DNA from: Sweltsa coloradensis
Lineage: Eukaryota > Arthropoda > Insecta > Plecoptera > Chloroperlidae
DNA: 64,000 nt
Direction: 5' to 3'
NCBI GenBank assembly: GCA_024449915.1
Contig: JAMZAV010000320.1
Location: forward strand, 372,001 to 436,000
The notes under the pieces are model-generated. The model was not told the origin of the DNA. It made no database searches and saw only the letters and a program-made list of their open reading frames with translations. Made by a program: the position numbers and the translations under genes. Each line of letters starts with the position of its first letter. The stretch's first letter is position 1. Positions 34,971-47,800 of this stretch are shown here, piece after piece.

Positions 34971-37900
34971 CCCCATTTGCATTCAATTAGCATCAGTAAA
35001 TGAACTTCCTTCCAAATAACTCTGAATTTTAATCTCTTCTACTTTACAATTTGATAGCAGGGGCTAAACAACTAGTTATTGTTTGATATAGGAATGGATA
35101 GGGAATCGCTTAAATATGTACACTGTCCGGTCGGAACCGTTTCAAGGTATTGTGACATACTGTCACATTCAAAAAGCCAATTCTACTTTAAAAAATCCAA
35201 CAACTGGCCTCAGTAGCCTAAACGATTGGCAACCCTACAAATAATAGGCCTACTGTAGTGTTCATGAATTCCACTATTACAAAAAAAATTGTTTGATAAT
35301 TGATGTTGAAATATTCAAACTAATAGCAACCCCAATAACTGGTATGTTGGTTGGGATAAGGTGATTGCTAGATGCCAAAACTTGTTTTACAATTTGTATA
35401 AAACAGTAGTAAAAGAGTAAGTAAATCGGAGTCTTCTTCGAGTCCAAAACTATTTTCTTATGCATTCACTATTGAGACTATGAAAAATAGATACAGCTAG
35501 CAAGGTTCCACAAAATGTATACCATTTGGATGTCTGATGTTTTAAATATATTTTTCACCTACATACTTTTAACTCTAACGCTAATAATATGTATCTGTCT
35601 GTATTCATACATCTGCCATGTCTATCAAAAACCAGAAATAATATCTTGTGTTTTACAATTTGCTGGTACATCCCAAGTATTTGTACGGGGATTGGAAAAT
35701 TATCGTCGTACGCTAAATATAAAAAATACAGATTTCAAAAATGGCTTATTGTAGGATTAAAAAGATGAATAAGAAGTCAGCCATCCAAATTGTATAGGCT
35801 CTACCTTTTGCAGAACCATACTGGTAGCATTTTCCATAAAAGTCTCAAATAGCAAATAGTATGCATCAACCAACAAAATGTATTTTGAAAACATGTTTTG
35901 TGAAGGAACAGCAAGTAAAAACTGCAATTGTTAATTCTACTCTCCATTTATTAAATCAAAGCACTCCACGTGACTTTAAAAGTTACACCATCATTATAAA
36001 ACCGTATCGGTTAGTTGACAGACAATTAACAATAAATCGACTGTTGTTGAGGAGTCAACTGAAAAGAGTAAAAACATTGATAGACTAAAAGCAAAACGTA
36101 AAAACAGACAAATTCTGCTGGGCCTAGCGCTCATATAATCAACCCACAACTTTATTACCTCGAAATATGAATAAAACGTAAACTTGTGTCGAGCACAACA
36201 GTATTTTTTAATAGGAAGACATTTCGTCACTAGTCAACACAACAGGCCATAGGTGGTGTTTGGTTAGCAATTAGCAATTAGCATGCTTGTCATGGACTAT
36301 CCAAAAGAGATTTTAATCACCTCAATGGTGATTTCCAGTAAAATTTCTAACACATTTCAAATTTCAATACTTCCATCAAAAATCAATAAATTTTAGATTA
36401 AAATTATTGTAATAGACTATCACTCATAATAATGAAATTTTCGTTTTAATTGATGTAAACATGGTATACTAAAGCAAATCTAAATTACTGAATAGTTCTC
36501 AATTGGAATTTTAGACAGCTGCCCAGGCTGCTTTGATTTGATTTACTAGGCCTACAGAAAAATTCTTGTGTTTGTAGGTTTTTGGTGCTTTTCATTCCAC
36601 GTTATGCGTCGAACAGCTACTTATTTGAAACAAAATTTCCAAGGAACCTTCGAATTCTCTTCAAATTAGACCAGTCACGATTTTTTAGCCATCAAAGTAT
36701 CACTCAGTCAGGTAAATGGACAGCTACTCTGATCATAAAATTTTCAACAAATGAAAAAAAATTGTTGCCAAGAGACTTCAATGTTTTCTGTTCGTACTGG
36801 TACTAGATGGGAATTGTCTTTTAAAAAAAATTAGAATTATTGATTGGCATTACCTGTGATATCACCATAGCGATTGACACAAGTTGGTACAACTGAACTT
36901 TCAAAATATAAAATAACAAAACAAACATAGGCCCTACGAAATAAAAGAGCATATGAAAATATGGCCAAATAGACCATACCAGTACCACCAACTGTGACCA
37001 ACTGGTAATGGTAAATAATTAATATGTAAAATAGTGAGCAGTCACCAGATTAATGCTAGACTAGGTACACAAAAGGTTCAATTTAACAAATTATTTTTTT
37101 ATAATTTTTTATAATGGGCTGTTGTTAATTTTGAGCATGCAACACGGTTTCATTTTATGACAAGTTTACATCTAACTTCTATTATAAAATTTTGATTGTG
37201 CTTACTAGGCCTAGTCCATGACATTATTCAATGCTTATTCAAATTACTAATTAGTACATAAATATAGGCGTACTTATTTTTCTAAAATGTGATTATTTAT
37301 ATTTACACTAGGCCCATGTGTATAGATCCACACAATAGAGTAGGTCCACCCACTTAATTATAAGTCAGATTTTAAATCTTACCCCTTTCTCAGCCACTAG
37401 CAATATTTTGAGATGATTGTTAAATAAATTGTATGCCTTGATGATACAGCTTTGGTAATACACTCACTCGACAATAATACTACCAAAAGGCAATAGGTTA
37501 TTGAAAGCAGAAGAAGTGCAAGCTTTTTCAGACAATCAGGTGCACAGACCAATAGTTCTAGTTAACCAAAATCGAGAAGATAAATTAGTGTACAAATAGC
37601 AGGCTGCAAGAGTAATGAAAAATGTACACCATGATTAAATTATGTACATATACGTATGACACAAAACAAAAACAAACAGGTAAGGTAACCAAAGTCTATT
37701 TCAACATATGAGCTTCCGACACTCACCTTCTCTTTTGAAACTTAAAAAGTTCTCACTTCCAAAAATAATCTAGTTGGTAACAAATAAGTATATTCTACAA
37801 ACAACAATCATGACAAAAACAATTTGGCAGAGGAATTTGTAATCTTGGATCTGGTAACAATGCGTACATTCGGTACCAACCAACTCAATTTCTTCTTTAA

Positions 37901-39535
37901 TGACTTATGAGACTAGACATTAGAAATAAGTTCCATCTTTCCTGAAGATGGATACAATAAAAAATGCATTACTTTTTCCACTTCTGACCAATAAGTTAGG
38001 CCTACAAAACAATAAGTACCAGTCCAGACAAAACAAACAAAACAACACACTGAACACTGATCAATATAATATTATACACTAACTACGCCTACTGCTCTAA
38101 TTCTACAGTGAAAATATTATTAATAATCCTGCCATTTGATTCTCCTTGAAAATATAACTTATTAGTACATATAATATCATTAGGTATCGTAATGCTATGC
38201 TATTGCTATGCTCATCCAAACTGTAAAATGGAATGCAAATGGTAAACAATTAGTCAAAAATAGGTTAAATTAGAAAACAGGTACTTGTGGAGCAATACAG
38301 ATTATTATACACCTTTCAATAACAAAACCATCAAAATTTAACATTTTAACTGAATAACGAACAGATGAACATCATGGCCCCAAGACTCGTGATAATGAAA
38401 GATTTATAAAGAAAGTGCTATAAGTCAGCCTAGTAAAAAAAAATCACATGTAAAAAATTTAAAAACCAGAATAAAAATACATTATCCATATAATAATTAA
38501 TTACATGGTTTACAAAAATTCACTAAAATGAGTAGAAACAGGATGAAGTCTTCAATTAGGCTATACCATGACATATCTTGACTAATTGTATACATTCAAA
38601 CAAAGCCAGCTTCTCACTAGACAAACGAGAGTCTTTGTATACAAAACTGTATTTGTCTCACAGTGCTCACAGTTTGGCAACATATTAGGAAATTGAGTTT
38701 AGGAAACACTTTTTATATAGGAACCTATGGCAAAACAAAACACTGTTTGCTACAAAATTTAGCAAGTCAATTTACAATCTCAAAATAGTCAACGAGTAAG
38801 ATAAATATAAACAAGGTAGGCAAAACAAATATTCCCACTTTTTGCCTATTGTTTGTTGAGTACACAATGTTGTTTAACCCCAAATAAAGAATATATTCTG
38901 AATGATCCTCACGGGATGAGCCATGACTTCTCGCCTACCCCAACATTTGGAAGGTACTTTAAATTCTTACATGAAATTACAAACTGCTGGTATGAGAGCC
39001 TCTGTAGTAGCCTACTGGTACCAGTCCACTTGAGGAAGAAGCGACTTTCAGACTAAGAAGATGATCTCTGAATAGCGGGTGGTTTCTGTGTTTATCTCTT
39101 TAAGCATGCGCATGTCGCTAACAAGTGGATTAGATGCCAAATTATAATCCTAAGTTACAACTTGTTAGAACCCTTAGAAAATATTAACTAGGAAAAACCA
39201 AGGTTCAAAATTAAACTACTATAATACGTTTCAATTTAATGGAAGCATGAATGATAATGAAATCAATAAGAATTAATGATAAAGCGGGTATAAAAATCAC
39301 AATCACAATTGTGCCGCCTTACCTACCTACAAGCAACACAAATATTAACTAAGTTATGATGAAGAAAATAAATTGTGCTATTTGGCCTTAAACTCAAACT
39401 TGCATGCACTGTATTGTATTGGAATGGTTGAACTTTGAGCAGTCCTAGGGAATTTAAACTCTCTCATTGACAGTCAAGTTTAGCTTAGTAATTTTATTTT
39501 TATATATAACTATAGGTAGATGTAGATAGATCTGA
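34971..39535. other. No gene seen between RAP1 and TEX264
   Basis: Strongly AT-rich, with no coding signal on either strand. It could hold the distal 3' UTR or missing 3' exons of the TEX264-like gene, which is transcribed toward it. Confidence 0.35.
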
Positions 39536-39543
39536 AAATGGTC

Positions 39544-39949
39544 TAGGGATGGGACGTTTGAACGTTTAGTGAACGGTTAGAGGTTATTAAATTTGCAAAA
39601 CGTTTAGATTTTTTTTTTAAATTAATGAAATGTTATTTTTTATTACTTTCGGAGCCTACACAAACACCGGAAGTGCTTAATTTTGGTGGAGGTGCCGGGT
39701 CCCAGGCTGTATTAAGACATCTTGTTTGTTACTCATGGTGGAAGTGCTGGGTCATTAAATGCAATAGTGAGACTAAAACCGTTGTAAATTATTCGTCGCC
39801 CGGTCATAAGTACAAAATTACGATTTTTGTTGTAAAACCTAGGCCTACGCCTACCTAAAATTTAGTTTAAAAAATCGGGCTTAAAATGTTTAAACAAACA
39901 TTTCAAGGGGTTAAACTTTTAGGAAATTAAACACTTTTTCCCATCCCTA
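39544..39949. mobile_element. hAT-like MITE with perfect 8-bp TSD AAATGGTC
   Basis: Starts TAGGGATGGGACG and ends TTTCCCATCCCTA. Flanked by AAATGGTC at 39536-39543 and 39950-39957. Subterminal AACGTTTA and TTTAAAC motifs recur, as expected for transposase-binding repeats. Confidence 0.8.
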
Positions 39950-39957
39950 AAATGGTC

Positions 39958-41768
39958 CAAAGAATGTAAAATAGTGAGACTTTGAAATACCAGTACCAAT
40001 TTATTGGGTGTAAAACTCAAGATTGTGCATGTAGGCCTACTTGACTTTCTTAGAATAAGTGGCACACTCTTGGAAGTTTTGAAAGTGCCTACACAAAATT
40101 ACAGATTTTAAATTAATAACATTTAATTTAGTATAAAAACTTACAAAAATAGAACTAATCAAGTAAAACAGGTTAAAACCATGTGTAGGCCTACTTTTGT
40201 TACATATTACAACAACAAAATTATGGTAAACAGAAACACTAACATTACACCAACTCCAATACTCTCCTTTCAGGCCTAGTATATAACAGTTTAATATACA
40301 AGGTCAGTATTAAACAACATCTTCACGACTAGAAACAATAACTACTCTAGTCAAGAATTGAATTTAAATATGTACATTACAATTTACAATTCATCACATC
40401 ACACACATGGTGAGCTTAATCAATTCACAATTGGCTGGGTATTGCCAAAGGTGAAGAAAGACCGACACAAAAAGAGGCACCTAGGCCTACAGCATTGTCT
40501 TGTATCTTAGTAGTTGGTAAATGTTAAGCATAGCCTGATGTTAATTGCCATTCATGACACATTCCATTCAAGTGTGACTTAATAAAAATAATAAAGACAC
40601 TATGAACCAGCCAGGCTACGTAAATAATTCACTATACATACGTAGCTTGGAATCAAGTACTAGTATCAAATATTTTATTGAGGCATTTCTTTGGCATTCC
40701 TTTCTCCCATTCTGACCTGGTATCTTTCCTGCATCTATCTTTCTTCACACCCTTCACATATCTTATTTAAAATTGAAAGTAGTTTGTCATTCCTCCTGCT
40801 TTGTCAGTGCTCCCCGGTATCATTTTAAAAACACTCCCCATAATATTGATTCAAAAATCAAAAAAATCAAAACCTCTGCCTTTTCCTGGTCACTGGTGAA
40901 AATCCTCAAACCATTTTCTTGGCCTTCAGCATCGTATCCCCCCCTGCCCTTCCTTTATCATTATTTGAATGCTGAGCAACTTTTTCTCACTCTCCGGGCC
41001 CTAATGAATATTTTGTAACTTAAATTACTCTAAAAATTCTATGTACATTACTCCGTCAGCACATTTGGAGACTACACAAGCTAATAGTATCAATCAGTCC
41101 AATGATCAATGATCAATGATCTTTCTTCAAAGTACTGTAGTATATCGACAGGTGACAATCAAAGTACTCGGCTCGAACTAAAAAATCAGGACTCGCACAC
41201 CCTGAATCATAATAAAATTTAGTCACATTGGACAACAAATGTTTTCTTCAGAAACTGTGAAGCGAATGTCTGCAGAAAATGTGCTTCGTAAATGGAACAG
41301 CCTTTCTGTAACGCCGTAATAATTATTGTGCTGTCCCATCATAAAAGTGTTAACTGTTAAATATTATACAAATGGTTAACTAACTGAAGGCCTTAACTAT
41401 GTATGTACAAAACTCGCAGAACCATTGGGCCGAGCCTGTACCAGGTATCACAAAAATATATTTTTAATTTTTAAATGACACAACATCAAAAGTCCAACTC
41501 CTGTCCATAAGTCTGTTTGGCACAAACTAATGTAGTAACAAACAATACAGTGAGGATCTAGGAAGAATACATTGGCCCACACTATAAGGTTCACCCACAC
41601 TTAGGAAAAAATATACATACCGGTACCCAGACGCTAAGAGTACCCAGGACATACAATGATCTGCAGTCATATCAATGGTTATAGCTCAATAGCAGTCAGG
41701 CAAACTGCTGGTTCGATTGGAGACAGGAGTTTGAGCTTGTTTCACATAGTACTTGTATGACTGCCACT
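39958..41768. other. DNA downstream of the last seen TEX264 exon
   Basis: Apart from the LINE fragment near 40.9 kb, nothing coding was recognised. On the minus strand AATAAA (complement of TTTATT at 40674-40679) is one candidate polyadenylation signal. Confidence 0.3.
40790..40990 (-). pseudogene. Short LINE fragment, opposite strand
   Basis: The complement reads RIFTSDQEKAEVL followed by a YYG-VF-like block, matching RIYVSDQDKAEALNSYYGG of the copy at 50.6 kb. Only this small piece is recognisable. Confidence 0.5.
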
Positions 41769-41894
41769 TCAAGTCATTAGACCGCCCACTGCCTCTGGCA
41801 CGTAAAAATCATCCTGACGACTCAACGGCACCAAAAACTTAATTGTGGATTCATCGAAAATCTCAACTATGGGATGAGCACATAACTTACGCTC
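41769..41894 (-). CDS. TEX264: TEX264 exon 3, with probable frameshift near its end
   Basis: Acceptor ttttcttttag at 41895-41896 on the complement. Encodes ERKLCAHPIVEIF and PLSRQDDFYVPE, closely matching human ERKLCAYPRLEIY and PLARQGDFYVPE. After PE the frame runs seven residues to TGA. The adjacent frame reads SNDLKWQSYKYYVKQ, which resembles the human KETEWKWRGLVE region, and stays open to a TGA at 41686-41688. Either a one-base indel (real or sequencing) or an unseen splice donor, such as the weak gtgggc after codon GCA, ends the exon. Confidence 0.75.
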   Translation of the reverse strand, partial: ERKLCAHPIVEIFDESTIKFLVPLSRQDDFYVPEAVGGLMT

Positions 41895-44800
41895 CTAAAA
41901 GAAAAGAAAAAGTACAGAATCAAAATGGAACCTTGCACAGGCCTGTAGGTCTTCTACTCTTAAGTAGCGCCTATACATACTTTATATATTATATAGGCCT
42001 AGAATATAGATAGTAGATACCGGTTCAATAGCCATTTAAATTAGGTAGGCCCGTACCTACCTACTCTTTTTTAAAGTATCTGTACATAGATCTCATCGAT
42101 AATACTACAATCATTGCAATCGGTCAACTGACCAGATTGAACAATAATTAAGTAAAAAGCGGCTAAATATGTCAAATGTCGGGGTTTGATGATAGAAACG
42201 TGTAATTTTGAACACCCCTGCATAAATCTACGAGCTGAATAATCGTGGTCTTGGGAGGACAGAGGTTCACAACGGCTTAGGGGTGGTGGGGGTAGCAATG
42301 TAGGGGATGCAGAATACTTAGTATAGGCCTACATTTTGTTGTTGATGTGGCCCGTTTTGTTAAATATTTGGATCTTTGTACAAAATAATTCTTAAATACA
42401 CAATACAAAAGTATTTTTTCTTCTTCAAAAGTAAGGTCAGCAACCCCTAATTTTGTCATAATATTGAAATAGGCCTATCTATAGGCCTATATGAATATGA
42501 CCGATATTGTAAGTTGGACCTAATTAGTAATTACCTATCAACAACATCGTTCAATCTAGTCGTAAATGTGTCACGTTGATCTTATCATCATGACCATTGG
42601 TCCACTATCTTATTTCATTTGACCTTGACAAGGGTTTCATACATGACTGTAGTGTATACTTGGCACATCCAAATGCCTGTTTTTTTAACTCTCTCCCGTT
42701 AAAAGTAAAACAAATTTAAGACTTTGTACTTTCCAAAAACTTTAAACAATATTGTATTGTTAAAAATAAGGTCAGCTATCCCTAATTTGGTCTTGAACTT
42801 TATTTATGACATGTATTTGCAGATATTAGCAAAATGGTTAATATAGTCAATAGTCATGTGACCACTCTTATTAGGCCTAAAGGGGCTATTACCAGCAAAA
42901 AAATATTTTTTACCATTGGTAATAATCTATTCAATAGGATAGGCACACTAAAATGATCATTTAAAAAATTATATCTTGTAACCGAGATTTAACTTGATTT
43001 TTATTAGTATTTTTATTCTGAAATTTGCATAAACTGGTATTTTGGTGAATTTCTTAAATCAGCTTTAACCTGCTTCTTTTTTGTTCCACATCTAGATAGC
43101 CTACTAGAGCATCAGACCAATCTAAAATGTCCATTTATAAAATCGTTTCTTTAAACCGTTTACAAATATAAACTCAAACATGCAAACATATGCATTCCAA
43201 AATCACACCCCTTCTTGGTAATCAGCATATTTTGGCCGAACCACTTGCCCAAATTATAAAACAAAATATAGCGGATTTACAGAAAAAGTTGTTGAGTAGG
43301 CCTACCGGTACCTACGTCAATAATGGCCAATTTTGTTTCGGATCAAAATTCTCCAAGGTCACGGGGCATAAAGATTAGGGATATCAACGGGTCCGTTACT
43401 CACGGGTACGGTTCCAATTTTTCACTGCCCGTTACCTGGAATTACCGTTTTTTTCCGGTGTCCAAGGTGGAATTTTTCCATTATAAACATAGATTGCGAT
43501 ATTTTTCACGGAATAGAAAATACATCGCGTCAATATACCCCTCCCCCTGCCGCTTGTGGTTGGCTGCTGTGATTGTAGTGACGAGTGTTTACTGTCTTTG
43601 TGAAGGTTGTACTTCTAGGAAATTTGGACCCTGTGAAGTTTGATTCCAGCAGATGTTTTGGTAATCTACTAGTACTTGTTTTGTGCACAGTGCCCTAGGC
43701 CTATATTTATTACGCGACAACTTGGATGATATTTGGTGTGAAAGATGAGATAACAAGAAGTGGACGATCACTTTGAATGAACTGATACAGAAGTAGTGCG
43801 CGGGGAGTGGGAGTACATGCATCGGGATAAATGCAAGGTTTGACCTTGAGCAACCTACGACCCGATTTTGGTTGCGTGTACATATGCGCATGTAAGGAAT
43901 GTCGTAATCAGGCCCGTATTAAGTTAACCATTAGGCTAACTAGGCTGTAGCCTAGGGGCGCAAGCTCTCAGAGGTCGCTTGCGCCCTCTGAGAGCGCCCT
44001 CTAAGAGCTCCGTGCAACAAAGTTGCCTTGTCTCCTAAATGTTATTGTAACATAGGCCTAAATAATTTTAAAAAGTAGTTGGTATTCCTATGCCAACCTC
44101 TAAATTTGTCAGGGTAGTAAGCTATTAGAAGGACTATATCAATAGGATGCCAGCCGCTCTCAACTCGGGAACAGAACTTTATGTTTTTTTTCTTTGAAAC
44201 TGATGACTAAATAGGAATTTGGGTCTTCGACAAAGCATATTTTCTATAGAATTAGTCTCTCTCAATAAATTTATGACAGAAAATAACCTCACCCATCGGC
44301 GCCCCCCCCCCCCCTCACTCCATCTCACGATCAGCACACTGACCTGCAGCATTCATCCCTTCTTTCAAACCACCAAGCCTTGTTCACAAAACATAATTCT
44401 TACAACAGTTAAAATGAATGTTGTTCAGGAGTACTTTTTAACTCAAAGTGTAAAGTAGTCTTAACTAAAATAACTAGTTGATTTGGGGGGGGGGGGGGGG
44501 GAAAGAGGACATAGCTCAAGCTCAAGGGCCAAGTCAAGACATCACTCAGTTCATATTTACACTTTCGGCTAAACAGTCGTGTCAGTTCTGTGCGCGGCAA
44601 ACAAATTTATTAAAATAGTTATTCGTAAACGGAGCGAGTGCTAAGTTCTTTTTTAACACTTCCGGGTTAACGCTCTGCAAACAAATTAATTTGTTCTCAT
44701 ATATTAATTGTATTATTGTGTTTAAACCTTAACAGTGTCAGTACCGTACTAATTAAAATGATTAGTGTTTATTATGGTTTTATGTTTGAATATTATAATT

Positions 44801-47800
44801 CTTATTCGCAAACGGAGTGAGTGATAACAGTGAAACAACATGGAACGTATAAAAAAGTTAAGTGGTGCTCAAAATAGAAAACTTCAAAACCAAAAGGCAG
44901 TACGCAAAGCAATATTATTAGAATCCATTCCTAAAATTAGCAGCTTCAGTCAATTTTTTACCCAAAAATCCTCCACAAATACAGTAAGTGTAGAAAATAC
45001 AATTGCAAATAATATTAGTCGTCACCAATGCAGTAAGTTCAAAAATATTAAGCATTTTTATTTTTTGTGAAGAATGTGAGAGGTGGGGGGGGGGGGGGGG
45101 GGGACAGATTGGGTCATCACAAAAATACTGTTATATAATGGTAGGTAGGTAGGGCCAATACAGGGGGCGCTTAAAATATTATAGCCTAGGGGCGCCAAAT
45201 GCTTTAATCCGGCCCTGGTCGTAATCAATCAGTGTTCTTTTCCGCTGGATGTTGCTCCGATCCCATGAATCGCGAGTCATCGTACACTAGAACACCGGTA
45301 TGTGCCCTTTTACCAATTCTTTGCAACTGCCAATGATTTTCTGAATTATTTCACACCCATGACAATAAATCAAACATTTACTACCCGAGGGTAGCCTGGC
45401 TATCGATCCCGGGTATTGACATCCCTAATAAAGATCATTCCCATGTTATTTCTTATGTGAGATTTTTGCCTTCGGGACCTAGCTCGAAAATTACAAAATT
45501 TGTCAATTTTTTGGGGGTCATGGTGGAGTGGTGGACCCAATTATTTTTCTGTTACGGGTAGGCCTACTTATAAATTCATAACTAGGCCTAGTTATACTGA
45601 ATGAAATATATTTTTTGAGCTTAGCGGGTGAATACAGTAGCTATTACTTCAAAGCTAAAATGAAGTGCAATGGAATTAGGTCTACTAAATGAAATTCCAA
45701 TCTGCCACTTTGACATGTGATCTTCAGTTTTCTATATTTGACCTTGATAATGTTTCAGGTAGGGCCTAGGCCCATGGCTGTGTACTGTACACTTTCCACA
45801 TGCACATAGGCCTATACATTATGTGTATTCTCAACTTGATTTAATAAATGCAATGCACTCACTATTAATTATAAATTATAATTAAGTAAATTAGTATAAT
45901 ATTAGACTGATCTACAGTCATGTTAATGTATTTAAGCAGTTTTGGTCTAAAAGAGCCCTCTTTATATGCCATAACTTAGTTTCGTTTTCCAATTTTTCAA
46001 ATAACATAATATTTTATACAAAGTAGGCCTACGCGGGAAATCTGTATGGCTAACGTACGTAGCCTACATTAAAACATAAAATAACACTTTGTCAATGCTG
46101 TCCACATCCTGTCTAACCAGCGGTTTCTATTTCAAATTCTTCATCTCGATGACGTTGGGGACTTAAATTAGTTACGCGCCCAAGTTGGTAGGCCTACACT
46201 CTAAATAGTAAATACAAATAAATTTATTCATGTCACCAAAAATTCACGAATTCTCCACAAAATTATTGTTTATAGACATTATGTAGACGTGTACATCAAT
46301 GGCTTTAAGTGCTTGAACAGCAAAATTTATTGAGCGAGCGAAGCGAGCGTCTCCACTTGACTCTTATGGCTCGAATGTCTGTTTTTTTTTCTGTTACTGC
46401 TTCGGTACAGGTCGCACCGTTTCTCTGATCGACCTGAAATTTTTCACACATGTACATACCACCTAGGCGGGTTGCTGTATAGTTTTTGAACAACATCCGA
46501 TCGTTGGTTATAAAAAATAAAAAATAAAAAAATAAAATAAAAAAAAAATGTTCCGATCGTTATGAAATTTTGCAGGGTCAATAAGTACATCATTCTCTCC
46601 TATTTAACAAATTTTCAGCTAAATCGGTTAAGACCATAAAGACTTATTGGTATGTAACAATATGGGAATGTCGTACTTGGGTCGTTGTTGCACGTAGGCC
46701 CTACCGGTGCTCGCTCAACAACGCGACGGGACTTTAGCGTTTTCCTAGTAGGCCTACCATGTTTAGAAAGCTTAAGTCAAAGTGGGATTTTAAATGATTA
46801 ATATTAATCAGATTTAAACACAAAATGGCAGGTCTTAGATTGGGGATTAAAACGGGTTCCTTTAAGTGTTATCCTGCTATCAGGGTAGGTAGGTAGCTAT
46901 TTGGCTGGGACGTTTGAACAAGCAAGCTAGTCTATGGCTAGTCTTGAGATCAGATTTGTTCAAGTGCCCTATAGGGAACCACAAGTCTAACGCGGGAAGC
47001 GAGTTCGGTGCATTGGAAGAGAATGTTCCCATAAGAATAGCATTGGGCTATTTTTAAAATGCTTGTATCTTTTGAATGAGAAGTATTTAATTGAATCAGA
47101 TTTTTTGTGATTTAAATCAACAATATGAGTGTTTAAAAGATACCCAATCAACTTTAAAATGGCAAAATATGGTAACAAAAAATGTTATGGCACATGGTAG
47201 ATATGAATGCACCATGCATGTATATATGCATGTCCCAGGTTCAATCACCAGTGGAGGCACTTTTTTAATTTCTGTGTAAACTGTGAATTGTACATAATAA
47301 TTACCCGGTAATAAAATAATTAATAATAATAGCATCATATTTGCCTACCTAGGGTAGGCCTACTATAAAACCAAGGTTTCACATGGTGACAGACAGATGG
47401 ATAGGATTAAAGGAAATTTAAGTTGGTAGTTAGAATTAAACTGGGTAACACTTTTAGGTAGGCCTAGTTGATTAAGGGATGGTTAGTAGTGGAGGAAAGA
47501 GTGCTGTCAAGTACTGTCAAGTTGTCATGCAATTCAAATACTTTGCATCTATCCACAAGCATTTAAGACTGTTGGCTAAGCTCGAGAAAACCTGGCTTTG
47601 ACGCAGAACGCAGAGGTAAAGTCTGGATCACTTGGAAGCTCCATCATTTGTTCTATCGGGTTGTGGTTTGCACCAAAATGTTAAGTAAGAATAGGGAATA
47701 GATGGTATCAAGGCACATTTTCCAAATACTGCTCACCTTTATTATTAACTGACCGTAAATATGCCACCAAACAGGTAATTTATAGTAATTTCCCAATTTT

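Larger units (their letters stand above)
43376..45427. mobile_element. hAT-type element with perfect 8-bp TSD, itself interrupted
   Basis: Starts TAGGGATATCAA and ends TTGACATCCCTA, flanked by ATAAAGAT (43368-43375 and 45428-45435). The inner part 43909-45217 is a later insertion, leaving about 0.74 kb of its own sequence without a transposase. Confidence 0.8.
42881..45650 (+). mobile_element. TTAA-type element, copy 2, carrying a nested hAT element
   Basis: Flanking parts 42881-43375 and 45436-45650 align, in order and orientation, with the element at 31280-33527. Shared landmarks are AAAATTATATCTT, TTTGTTCCACAT, CATTCCAAAATCACACCCC, CTCCAAGGTCAC-GGGCATAAA and AGCGGGTGAATAC. The outer ends are decayed. 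No transposase is visible in the roughly 0.7 kb that belongs to it. Confidence 0.65.

Noticed and set aside
34615..34993. 97- and 67-codon minus-strand frames
   Set aside because: They lie inside a hAT-like MITE and show no domain.
41650..41890. tRNA-derived SINE (TAGCTCAATAGCAG ... GGTTCGATTGG)
   Set aside because: On the opposite strand the same DNA encodes a splice-bounded, conserved TEX264 exon. The tRNA-like boxes are weak and probably chance.
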